The notes under the pieces: model-generated
Database searches by the model: none
What the model saw: the letters and a program-made list of their open reading frames with translations, nothing else
What the model was told of the DNA's origin: nothing
Source: Bacteroidales bacterium GP2
GTDB taxonomy: Bacteria > Bacteroidota > Bacteroidia > Bacteroidales > Muribaculaceae
Assembly (NCBI GenBank): GCA_001701115.1
Contig: DAAJ01000002.1
Span: forward strand, 1,084 to 7,687
Length of the DNA stretch: 6,604 bases
Direction of reading: 5' to 3'
Position numbers and translations under genes: made by a program
Shown: in pieces, positions 1 through 6,313 of the stretch
How positions within the stretch are numbered: position 1 is the stretch's first letter
How the letters are laid out: every line of letters begins with the position of its first letter

Positions 1-1895
1 TTCTTTGCAACTCCTATGTTTATTTGCCATGATGGTTTGAGGGTTACTATATCCATGTCCCCGCGCGTCCTTCCTGTAACATCACAATTCATGTGGAAGC
101 CCTTGCCTAAGGCAAGGCTATTGTACAGGCTCCATAAAAGAAGAACATTATCCATCCGTTTTGCACCTCCAATTGTATTTAGGCTAAAGTGTTGACCTAT
201 AAGGTTGAGCCGTAATCGTGGTGACCAATTTTTTATTTTGGGGAATAGCGAAATAACCAAGTTGTATTTAGGTATGTGGTTATAGTTAGCGTAAGTCATC
301 AGATTTGCAGGACTTTTATCGTCGTATGGTTTTATTATGCTGATAATGGCATCCTTGTCATACTGGTAGCTTGCGCTGAAAAAGACCCAATTGTAAACGC
401 CTGCGAGTGAAATGTCATGTATCATTTCTGAGGTCAGCAATGGATTTCCTGTTTCATAGGTAAATTTGTCGTCATACTGTATGGCGCTGCTTAATTGGCT
501 GTAGAGAGGACGTTTAGTTTTTGTTGTATATGACAAGGTGAATTTTGCTTTGCCTATTGGAAAAGTCAAGTCAAAGTTAGGGTACATCCGGCTGTATTTT
601 CGGCTTTGGGTGGGAACAAGCACTCCATTTGCAAGATATGTGGAAGTAGTATGTTCGTATCTTATCCCTGCTCCAAATTCAATGTGCCTGATTGGAATAT
701 TTATGGTAGCGAAAGCCGCGGCAGTAGTTTCCTTTATCCGGTCATCGGCATCCGGAAGTCCGGCGTTATTATTGTTGAAGCAATCATGGCGGTCTGTTGA
801 AACTATTTCATAACCAAACTCCAGTTCTTTGTTTCCCCAACTGTAGGTGCTTATTCCTCTGGATGCAAGGAGGCGGCTAATTATCTTGCTTTGGCTCCCT
901 ACCTCCTTGTAGCCGTTGAGGCTGCTTGATTCCTCTATATTCTGGATATTCTGGGTCCGTTGGGTATAATAATCATTTGTTAAATCTATAGTGAATTTGC
1001 CCACCTTTCCGAGATAATAAATATTCGTGGAATTTATGGGCATGCTCTCTTTATTCCAGAATGTATTATAATCTATTGTTTCAAGCTGATTATTATTGAG
1101 GAGCACCTCTTCATGTGACACCCACTTCGATTTTGAGTATGGTGTTGAAGAATATTCATGCCTGGCACCAATAGAATGGTTATCATTTATTTGCCAGTTT
1201 ACTCCGATATTACCCAGATAGCTAATGCTTTTTGGATAAATGAGCGTCTTTGAATTAATTGTGTACCAGTCTTTGCTTGCCGCAATATCGGTACTGGTCT
1301 TTTGGTTTTGGTAGCGGTGGGAGTAATCATAATTGAATGAGCCGAATATGTCCACTCCTCCCGTTCTGTAATTAAGGAAGATATTATCGGCTTGCGAGTT
1401 AAATTGTGCTGCACGGGTTGTTGCAGAAATAGAGCCGCTGAGTCCATCCCCGCGTTTCCTGATGGTTTTGACAAGTATCACCGATTTGACTTCAGCACCG
1501 TATTTTGCCCCCGGATTAGTGATAACCTCCACGTTTAGGATTTCTTTCGACGATATCCTATCAAGTTCTGACCGGTCAATGATTTTTCTGCCGTTTATAT
1601 AGATTATCGGAGTGCCTTTGCCGGGAATTTCAATTATGCCGTCATCATTTCGTACTCCCGGCATTTGTGAAAGCACATCGAAGCAAGAACCCGCATTGCT
1701 GAGCGCTGTGCCTTGCACTCGGGAAATCAAACCACCTTTTGTCGGTCGGAAAGGGGGTATCTCTGCTTTAACAATAACTTCGTCAAGTTCACGCGATTTT
1801 ATCTTCGATTCAGTCAAAGTTGTGTCAGCTGTGACTTGTGAAAATGATGTGATGCATGCGAGCATGATGACTAATGTGGATAATGTCTGTCTCAT
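1..1895 (-). CDS. TonB-dependent-receptor-like outer-membrane beta-barrel protein (OMP_b-brl_3 type), C-terminus outside window
   Basis: The minus-strand frame starting at the ATG at 1895-1893 stays open to base 3 (631 codons, checked triplet by triplet), so this is a large gene whose 3' end is missing. Residues 1-20 form a signal peptide with a hydrophobic core (TLVIMLACITSF). A TonB-box-like stretch, ELDEVIVKAE, lies at about 36-45. A plug-like region at about 55-146 includes DVLSQMPGV, IIYINGRKI and NPGAKYG. From about 150 the chain alternates aromatic and polar residues as in a beta barrel. A family hallmark lies near the end: RPLYSQL at about 462 and YETGNPLL at about 480-487, typical of the Bacteroidota OMP_b-brl_3 barrel. 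The usual N-terminal CarboxypepD_reg-like domain is absent. Likely role: TonB-linked uptake or another outer-membrane function; the substrate is unknown. The start is supported by a candidate promoter and an AAAGG three bases upstream. No SusD-like gene is visible, but the downstream side is cut off. Confidence 0.88.
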   Translation of the reverse strand, partial: MRQTLSTLVIMLACITSFSQVTADTTLTESKIKSRELDEVIVKAEIPPFRPTKGGLISRVQGTALSNAGSCFDVLSQMPGVRNDDGIIEIPGKGTPIIYINGRKIIDRSELDRISSKEILNVEVITNPGAKYGAEVKSVILVKTIRKRGDGLSGSISATTRAAQFNSQADNIFLNYRTGGVDIFGSFNYDYSHRYQNQKTSTDIAASKDWYTINSKTLIYPKSISYLGNIGVNWQINDNHSIGARHEYSSTPYSKSKWVSHEEVLLNNNQLETIDYNTFWNKESMPINSTNIYYLGKVGKFTIDLTNDYYTQRTQNIQNIEESSSLNGYKEVGSQSKIISRLLASRGISTYSWGNKELEFGYEIVSTDRHDCFNNNNAGLPDADDRIKETTAAAFATINIPIRHIEFGAGIRYEHTTSTYLANGVLVPTQSRKYSRMYPNFDLTFPIGKAKFTLSYTTKTKRPLYSQLSSAIQYDDKFTYETGNPLLTSEMIHDISLAGVYNWVFFSASYQYDKDAIISIIKPYDDKSPANLMTYANYNHIPKYNLVISLFPKIKNWSPRLRLNLIGQHFSLNTIGGAKRMDNVLLLWSLYNSLALGKGFHMNCDVTGRTRGDMDIVTLKPSWQINIGVAK

Positions 1896-1898
1896 AAA

Positions 1899-1903
1899 CC
1901 TTT
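1899..1903 (-). promoter_or_regulatory. Weak ribosome binding site of the outer-membrane protein gene
   Basis: On the minus strand AAAGG is followed by TTT and then the ATG at 1895. The three-base spacing is short, but the same spacing is seen before the first rhomboid gene in this window. Bacteroidota rely little on Shine-Dalgarno pairing, so this supports the start only weakly. Confidence 0.4.
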
Positions 1904-1918
1904 GTTTTTTTGCAAAGG
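1899..1918. repeat. Perfect 6-bp inverted repeat CCTTTG-N8-CAAAGG overlapping the promoter and RBS
   Basis: The arms CCTTTG (1899-1904) and CAAAGG (1913-1918) are exact reverse complements separated by eight bases, seven of them T. One arm lies within the -7 element and the other covers the AAAGG before the start codon. It could be an operator half-site pair, or simply chance because both the -7 element and the RBS happen to contain this purine/pyrimidine pattern. Confidence 0.4.
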
Positions 1919-1920
1919 TA
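1913..1920 (-). promoter_or_regulatory. Candidate -7 promoter element (TACCTTTG) for the outer-membrane protein gene
   Basis: The minus strand reads TACCTTTG, an exact match to the Bacteroidota -7 consensus TAnnTTTG, 17 bases before the ATG at 1895. Transcription would begin roughly at 1906-1910 and give a very short leader. A -33 TTTG is not clear; the nearest match is TCTG about 21 bases upstream. This suggests that the outer-membrane gene can be transcribed separately from the four-gene operon before it. Confidence 0.5.
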
Positions 1921-1986
1921 GCATGAGCAATTTCCGAATCGCAGATATTAGCGTTTCACTTTTGTTGCAATATCTTTTTGCGTTTC

Positions 1987-2003
1987 AAAATTGTTTCAAT
2001 TTT
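1987..2003. repeat. AT-rich inverted repeat just downstream of the TPR regulator gene
   Basis: AAAATTG (1987-1993), TTT, CAATTTT (1997-2003) form a perfect 7-bp stem with a 3-base loop, 18 bases past the regulator's stop codon. The stem has a single G:C pair, and no T-tract follows on the minus strand. It is therefore a poor intrinsic terminator; a protein binding site or chance are alternatives. Confidence 0.3.
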
Positions 2004-2021
2004 CGCTTAATACCCATGAAA

Positions 2022-3512
2022 TCAGCCGAATATTAAGGTGGACATTTCTGGTGAAAGTTTGCTTTTCAGTCGTGTTTTTCGTGTCCTTATTGCACCGTCA
2101 GAGGTGCCGGTGCAAGCAGCGATTGCAGCGTTTGAAATATGCAGCAGCGATAGCACGCAGGTGATAATGTCGTCCATGCTCAATTTTCCTGCGTCAATTT
2201 TCAAATCAACGATGAAATCAGAGAAACACTCGAGGAGACCATGCTGTAGGGCGTTTCTCTCTTTCAAAGGCAAAAATGAATTATCTTCGTTATAGGCAAG
2301 TTCTCCCTTCTGGATAGTGTTGGCTAAACCTGTCTTGCGGAATTGGTCAATGCACAGGTTTGCTCTTTGCCGGATGAAATCAAACGGGTTTTGGTTCGCC
2401 ACTTCTTCCGATTCAGCAACAATCTGCTTCACTCGCATGAGTTCAAGTTCCTCCCTTAGCCTTATGTAGCGCCGCTTGCTCCTCCAGAATGCCATAGTGA
2501 AAGCAATGGACCCTATTATGATAGCCGACAGGCAGAGTATCAATAACTTTTGGCGCTTTGATTCGCTTTCAAGTAGCTTAATCGTGATGTGGTGGTTATA
2601 TTCGTTTTTTTCGGTTTCTAACCGTTGCATCAAAGCAAGCCTTTGGGTGAGTGAATCATTGCGCAATGTCCCTTCACCGGGAGACACAGTGCCGTTTATG
2701 GCATAATCAGTACATGCTGCAAGTAGGCGCAGGTTATTGTAAGTATTCACTGAGTACCCTTCAGGATTCTGGTCGAATAATTCATTTGCTGTTACAAGGT
2801 ATTCCTGTGCCTTTTCAGTCTGCTTGTTGTTAAGGTAATGAAATCCCAGTGTAATCAGCTTGCCGAGGCTGGTGCCTTTTATCTGGTTAAGATAATAGAT
2901 CGAGTTTGAATGGTTTGCAGGATTATTGCCTGCATAATTAAGTGCGAATGTTGGATAATCAGGATTGTCAGGTGAGGTTATGGCAAGAGCCATTTCAAAA
3001 TAATGGTTAGCTGAATCGTTTTCGTTCAGAAATGCGTGGAAAAGACCTATGTCATGGAGCGCCCTGCTGATGTATAGTGAATCAGGAGCTGAGGCTAATG
3101 CCTGATGTGAATAATAAATGGCTTTCTTATAATCTTTTGTCAGCAGGGGATGTGCGTACAAGTTTGCCAGGTTAATATACATCTCGGCAGTATTAGGCGA
3201 GGTGTTTGCAGTTGTATAGTTCAATGCTGCGGTAAGGTACATTGCGGCAGAGTCCTGTTCGTTTTTCCATCGCATCCGTATAGCGGCGAGTTGGTACATT
3301 TCTAAAAGCGAAACAGTGTCTCCCTTTGACGCATAGTGGTTTATTGCACCGTCCAAGTTTTCTTCCAGCAAATATGTTTTGCCTTGTTGTAGCTGTGAGA
3401 TGCAATACGAACGAAGCTTATCATATTCCTGGTTATCATTTGTGGTATGGCATGAGGGGAGCACCATGCACAACACAGTCAAGCAAAATAATTTCAGGGC
3501 AATTTTATTCAT
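2022..3512 (-). CDS. Membrane-anchored TPR protein with C-terminal helix-turn-helix (putative transcriptional regulator)
   Basis: This 496-residue protein starts with a signal peptide ending in a lipobox (L18-P-S-C21), so it may be a lipoprotein. Residues 40-250 are helical and TPR-like, with repeats at about 41-64, 73-99, 108-141, 145-180 and 216-248. A polar linker leads to one membrane helix at about 323-343, followed by a basic WRSKRR stop-transfer stretch and an amphipathic helix at about 346-370. The C-terminus (about 444-486) looks like a LuxR-like HTH, with a recognition helix around SDGAIRTRKTRLKSKL that carries R476, R478, K479 and R481. Predicted topology is TPR half outside and HTH in the cytoplasm. 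This architecture is familiar in Bacteroidota regulators, but ligand and target are unknown. Its ATG overlaps the preceding gene's TGA (ATGA), which implies translational coupling; no good RBS is seen. The outer-membrane gene downstream is the obvious candidate target (inference). Confidence 0.87.
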   Translation of the reverse strand: MNKIALKLFCLTVLCMVLPSCHTTNDNQEYDKLRSYCISQLQQGKTYLLEENLDGAINHYASKGDTVSLLEMYQLAAIRMRWKNEQDSAAMYLTAALNYTTANTSPNTAEMYINLANLYAHPLLTKDYKKAIYYSHQALASAPDSLYISRALHDIGLFHAFLNENDSANHYFEMALAITSPDNPDYPTFALNYAGNNPANHSNSIYYLNQIKGTSLGKLITLGFHYLNNKQTEKAQEYLVTANELFDQNPEGYSVNTYNNLRLLAACTDYAINGTVSPGEGTLRNDSLTQRLALMQRLETEKNEYNHHITIKLLESESKRQKLLILCLSAIIIGSIAFTMAFWRSKRRYIRLREELELMRVKQIVAESEEVANQNPFDFIRQRANLCIDQFRKTGLANTIQKGELAYNEDNSFLPLKERNALQHGLLECFSDFIVDLKIDAGKLSMDDIITCVLSLLHISNAAIAACTGTSDGAIRTRKTRLKSKLSPEMSTLIFG

Positions 3513-4594
3513 TCTTGTGAGGCAAAAGTTGCGGATAGGGGATAGTGGTCGCTATACGGGACCTTAAGGCGGCGTGTGCGCAGCGGAGTGAGACCACGGT
3601 AAAGAATGTGGTCTATCCGGAAATAAAACCGGTCCTCGTGGAACGTTATTGTAAAACCGAGAGCTGAGTTGCGGTAAGCGTCTTCCAGTCCAGCGGATTC
3701 AATGGTGCGTATCGCATAGCATCCTGGCACATCATTGAAGTCTCCGCACACAATGATTTTTCCTCCGACGCTGTCTATCATCTCTTTGACGAGGGTTGCC
3801 TGCTGTGCGCGTACTTTGAAAGCTGCGGAGAGTTTTGAGATAAGGGAACTTCGTATCTCTTTCAGCTCCTGCTTTATTCCTTCACCTTCTGTCTTACCTT
3901 TCGTCAGATCCTTGTATAGAGTTTTATCATCGGGGCTGAGCCCGATGGATTTAAGGTGCACATTGAAAAGGGTGAAAGTGTCAGTTGGAGTGAAAATTCG
4001 GTAGGCGCGTACCGGGAAATTATATTGTGGCGGATGGTGAAGGCGTATTTCTTCAAATGGGTAGCGGCTCAATAAAGCCTGACCTTCTTCACCGTTGGTG
4101 TGGTGCGGGTATGCTTTGAAAAGCGAGTCGATAAGTGAAGGACTCACTGCGGTTTCCGGCGATGACATGAAAGTTGCGCATTCCTGAAGCGCGGCAATGT
4201 CAGGGGACTGTTCAATTATAAATTCCAATGTCCGGTTTGATGCAGGAGTTTTCCCTCCGGCAGAGAAGTCGGTAAGGTTAGCCACATTATAAGTCAGCAG
4301 CGTAAACGACGGTTTACCGCTCTTTGTCGAAAAATTGAGAGGATAATAGGTGAGGAGCGTGGGCAATGACACCAGTAGTGCCACAACAATAATGATTGAA
4401 GCGGCACGCTTGATAAATGCAAAGCATATTGCAGCAACGATTGCGATTGGAGCCACAATCGGGAAAATCATGGCGAGTAGTGCGGGGACTGTAGATTTTA
4501 CCGGGCTGATAATTCCGGAGTATGCGCTTGCAACAAGCGTCACTGATACCGCAAGCGCAATAATAATGGCAGTGAAATGGAGCAGCTTTTTCAT
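3509..4594 (-). CDS. Membrane-anchored endonuclease/exonuclease/phosphatase (EEP) family protein
   Basis: This 361-residue protein has three N-terminal membrane segments (about 6-27, 36-60, 65-86) and then an EEP (DNase I-like) catalytic domain from about 96 to the end. All core motifs of the fold are present: LLTYNVANL (N103), ALQEC (E138), GQALLSRYPF (171-180), FNVHLKS (N211, H213), GDFNDVPG (D285, N287), IDHILYRG (D328, H329) and SDHYPL (D349, H350). The metal-dependent phosphoesterase site therefore looks intact. The family includes nucleases, inositol-phosphate phosphatases and sphingomyelinases, and the substrate cannot be chosen from sequence. Positive charges at MKK and at K62-R63 place the catalytic domain outside the cytoplasm, which argues against a role in chromosomal DNA repair. 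The start ATG overlaps the stop of the rhomboid gene before it (ATGA), and its own stop overlaps the start of the TPR gene. Confidence 0.93.
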   Translation of the reverse strand: MKKLLHFTAIIIALAVSVTLVASAYSGIISPVKSTVPALLAMIFPIVAPIAIVAAICFAFIKRAASIIIVVALLVSLPTLLTYYPLNFSTKSGKPSFTLLTYNVANLTDFSAGGKTPASNRTLEFIIEQSPDIAALQECATFMSSPETAVSPSLIDSLFKAYPHHTNGEEGQALLSRYPFEEIRLHHPPQYNFPVRAYRIFTPTDTFTLFNVHLKSIGLSPDDKTLYKDLTKGKTEGEGIKQELKEIRSSLISKLSAAFKVRAQQATLVKEMIDSVGGKIIVCGDFNDVPGCYAIRTIESAGLEDAYRNSALGFTITFHEDRFYFRIDHILYRGLTPLRTRRLKVPYSDHYPLSATFASQE

Positions 4595-5400
4595 TTTATG
4601 CGGTTACTGATTTCAAAAAGCTCCTTCCTTTCCGCAGGGGTGAGGCTGGAATAGCCGCTATGCTTTATTTTGTCTAAAATTTCATCAAGGTTGCGCACAT
4701 CGCTGCTCGTGCTTGTCACCTTTTTTCTCTTTGCACGCTTTCTCTTTGGCAAACAGTTGCACCATTCAGCTGCATACGGGTATAACAGACCCGCAGCGAC
4801 TCCTCCGAGGTGCGCTATGTGCCCTCCGAGATTTTCCCCTCCCGCTCCAAGGCATAAATCTATTGCAATTAAAGCAATGACAATCCACCGAAGCTGCACT
4901 TCGCCAAGAAACATCAGCATCACGGGAAGTTTCGGCATTGAAACTGCCGCCGCAGTCATTATTGCGAAAACCGAAGCGGAGGAACCAATAAGGAAATCAT
5001 TCTGGCTTAATCCCGGCGCAAGGAGTGAGGCGCATACAAACACTATAGCTCCGGCAAATCCACCGGAAATATAGAGTGCCACAAGGCGCTTGGAACTTGC
5101 CGTGAACGTAAAAACACGACCAATCCAATAGAGCATCAGCATATTGAAGATGAGGTGCCACGCGTCAAACTGACTGAACATATATGTCAGCAGTGTCCAT
5201 GGGCGATGCAGGAGCAATGGAAGATATGCGGGCAACTCAATCCATTGGAGCATCGTCTGCTGCAGGTGGGCATTTCCTCCGAGGTTAAGGATTACCGCGC
5301 AAATGCGCAGAAGCAGGAACATCAGCACATTCGCCCCGATTAAAAGAATCAGTGCGGACCGGTTTCTCAGCAAACCGGCAATCTTGTCAATAACCGGCAT
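4591..5400 (-). CDS. Rhomboid family intramembrane serine protease (second of tandem pair)
   Basis: This 269-residue protein is predicted to have six membrane helices (about 16-38, 80-98, 104-126, 134-154, 158-186, 192-212). The rhomboid catalytic dyad is present: S141 in the GxSx motif (GSSAS, 139-143) and H197 in AHLGG. The oxyanion-side H82 and N86 (HLIFN) and the loop-1 motif RPWTLLTYMF (66-75) also fit. It should cut substrate helices within the inner membrane. The tail carries a strongly basic patch at 219-227 (KRKRAKRKK) and a soluble segment (about 237-266) of the LDEILDKI...LTPAERKEL type. I associate this tail with Bacteroidota rhomboids (DUF6576-like). The gene starts 14 nt inside the upstream rhomboid gene and ends in an ATGA overlap with the EEP gene. 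Substrate unknown. Confidence 0.94.
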   Translation of the reverse strand: MPVIDKIAGLLRNRSALILLIGANVLMFLLLRICAVILNLGGNAHLQQTMLQWIELPAYLPLLLHRPWTLLTYMFSQFDAWHLIFNMLMLYWIGRVFTFTASSKRLVALYISGGFAGAIVFVCASLLAPGLSQNDFLIGSSASVFAIMTAAAVSMPKLPVMLMFLGEVQLRWIVIALIAIDLCLGAGGENLGGHIAHLGGVAAGLLYPYAAEWCNCLPKRKRAKRKKVTSTSSDVRNLDEILDKIKHSGYSSLTPAERKELFEISNRIK

Positions 5401-6127
5401 TGAAGAGACCGCGCTTTTTCCAGAAAAGAATCATAAAGAAGCCAAACAACATTCCTCCGAGATGGGCGAAATGCGCAACACCGTCAGATGCATGGCTCAA
5501 GCCGATAAGCAACTCAATTACTCCATAGCCTATAACCATCCATTTAGCCTTTATGGGCACCGGGATGAACATTATATAGAGAGGCATATTCGGGAAAATC
5601 ATGCCGAATGCAAGAAGGACGCCATATATTGCGCCGGACGCTCCGAGAGTAACGAGGCTATTGAGGAATGGCAGGTTTTGACCTGTTGCAACTGCCGCAT
5701 CGAGCGCCTGCCGCATTTCGTCAAATGAAACATGGTTCATGTTTGCAAGCGCGGGAATGAAAATGTCTTTCCATGTCATAGCCCATACTGCCTCCTGCAC
5801 AATAGCGGCACCGATGCCGCAACTGATGTAATAGAACAGAAAACGCTCGCTGCGAAGCACCCTTTCAAGTGTGACACCAAACATGAAAAGGGTGAACATG
5901 TTGAAAAGGATGTGGGCAAAATCCCGTGTGGAGTGCATAAACATGTATGTGAGCAGCTGTGCGGGATTGAAATCGCTTGCCTTGAAGAAATGGAGCGCGC
6001 AATAGTTCGTGAGAATCGTATCGAGCCTCGGCGAAATCATCATAGCGAGCCAAATGATGAAGTTTATTATAATTATGCTCTTTGTAACGGGAGGGATATT
6101 TGAGAATATTGATCTTCCTGGAGTCAT
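5387..6127 (-). CDS. Rhomboid family intramembrane serine protease (first of tandem pair)
   Basis: This is a 246-residue polytopic membrane protein and the first gene of the operon. Catalytic S164 lies in GASGAIYG (162-169) and catalytic H222 in AHFAHLGG. H72 and N76 in AHILFN match the conserved helix-2 positions. Predicted helices are about 17-33, 70-88, 96-116, 160-178, 194-210 and 219-236. Compared with its neighbour it has a polar insertion of about 40 residues (119-158) between helices 3 and 4, lacks the long cytoplasmic tail, and has NPAQLLTYMF where the neighbour has the common PW form. The two proteins are clearly diverged rather than a recent duplication. The chosen ATG has AAAGGA three bases upstream and a candidate promoter behind it. 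Likely activity is intramembrane proteolysis; substrate unknown. Confidence 0.94.
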   Translation of the reverse strand: MTPGRSIFSNIPPVTKSIIIINFIIWLAMMISPRLDTILTNYCALHFFKASDFNPAQLLTYMFMHSTRDFAHILFNMFTLFMFGVTLERVLRSERFLFYYISCGIGAAIVQEAVWAMTWKDIFIPALANMNHVSFDEMRQALDAAVATGQNLPFLNSLVTLGASGAIYGVLLAFGMIFPNMPLYIMFIPVPIKAKWMVIGYGVIELLIGLSHASDGVAHFAHLGGMLFGFFMILFWKKRGLFNAGY

Positions 6128-6130
6128 TTG

Positions 6131-6136
6131 TCCTTT
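6131..6136 (-). promoter_or_regulatory. Ribosome binding site of the first rhomboid gene
   Basis: The minus strand reads AAAGGA, then CAA, then the ATG at 6127. It is the best Shine-Dalgarno-like site in the window and supports this start codon, though the three-base spacing is short. Confidence 0.5.
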
Positions 6137-6162
6137 TTGTTTGTTGGTTGATAAATCGAGTG

Positions 6163-6196
6163 CAAAGTTACAAAAAAGTGTGATTTTGGGCGCAAA
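6163..6196 (-). promoter_or_regulatory. Candidate promoter of the rhomboid-EEP-TPR operon
   Basis: TAACTTTG on the minus strand (6170-6163) matches the Bacteroidota -7 consensus TAnnTTTG exactly. A TTTG (6196-6193) could be the -33 element, with a spacer of 22 bases that is slightly long. Transcription would start near 6155-6158 and leave a leader of about 30 nt before the ATG at 6127. Confidence 0.55.
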
Positions 6197-6223
6197 TAAT
6201 TGTCAAAGTGGCAATAAACTTCC

Positions 6224-6270
6224 TTTTTTTCTGATTTTTTCTCAAAAAAATGCAATTCTCTCGTTTTTTT
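6224..6270. other. Phased A/T tracts upstream of HU (probable intrinsic DNA bend)
   Basis: Four homopolymer runs of six or seven bases occur here: T at 6224-6230, T at 6235-6240, A at 6244-6250 and T at 6264-6270. Their centres lie about 10.5, 9.5 and 20 bases apart, close to whole helical turns, which is the arrangement that gives curved DNA. They sit directly upstream of the HU -7 element. Bending is inferred from known A-tract behaviour, not measured. Confidence 0.45.
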
Positions 6271-6274
6271 AATA

Positions 6275-6282
6275 TATATTTG
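6275..6282 (+). promoter_or_regulatory. Candidate -7 promoter element (TATATTTG) for HU
   Basis: TATATTTG matches the Bacteroidota -7 consensus TAnnTTTG, 31 bases before the HU start codon. No TTTG is visible at the expected -33 position; that stretch is A/T-tract DNA instead. Transcription would start near 6287-6290, giving a leader of roughly 25 nt that contains no purine-rich ribosome binding site. Confidence 0.55.
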
Positions 6283-6313
6283 CGGCGAAAATATTTAATC
6301 ACAACCCATTATC

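Noticed and set aside
1199..1474. 91-codon minus-strand open frame
   Set aside because: It lies in another frame inside the outer-membrane protein gene, whose own frame is intact through this stretch.
1..1895. Possibility that the outer-membrane gene is a pseudogene
   Set aside because: Every minus-strand triplet in frame from 1895 to base 3 was checked and no stop was found; family motifs remain in one frame to the window edge.
1612..1926. 104-codon plus-strand open frame running through the 5' end of the outer-membrane gene
   Set aside because: The opposite strand carries a signal peptide and plug domain in an uninterrupted frame of at least 631 codons; this frame has no recognisable features.
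1987..2003. Intrinsic terminator after the TPR gene
   Set aside because: The stem is almost all A:T and no T-tract follows on the minus strand; kept only as a repeat.
4670..5074. 134-codon plus-strand open frame
   Set aside because: Antisense to the conserved core and tail of the second rhomboid; low-complexity composition typical of the complement of membrane helices.
5303..5728. 141-codon open frame on the plus strand with several Cys and His residues
   Set aside because: It is antisense to the two rhomboid genes, whose catalytic motifs and membrane helices are clear. It resembles no family I know and has no promoter or RBS of its own.
5732..6103. 123-codon plus-strand open frame
   Set aside because: Fully antisense to the first rhomboid gene; no recognisable domain.
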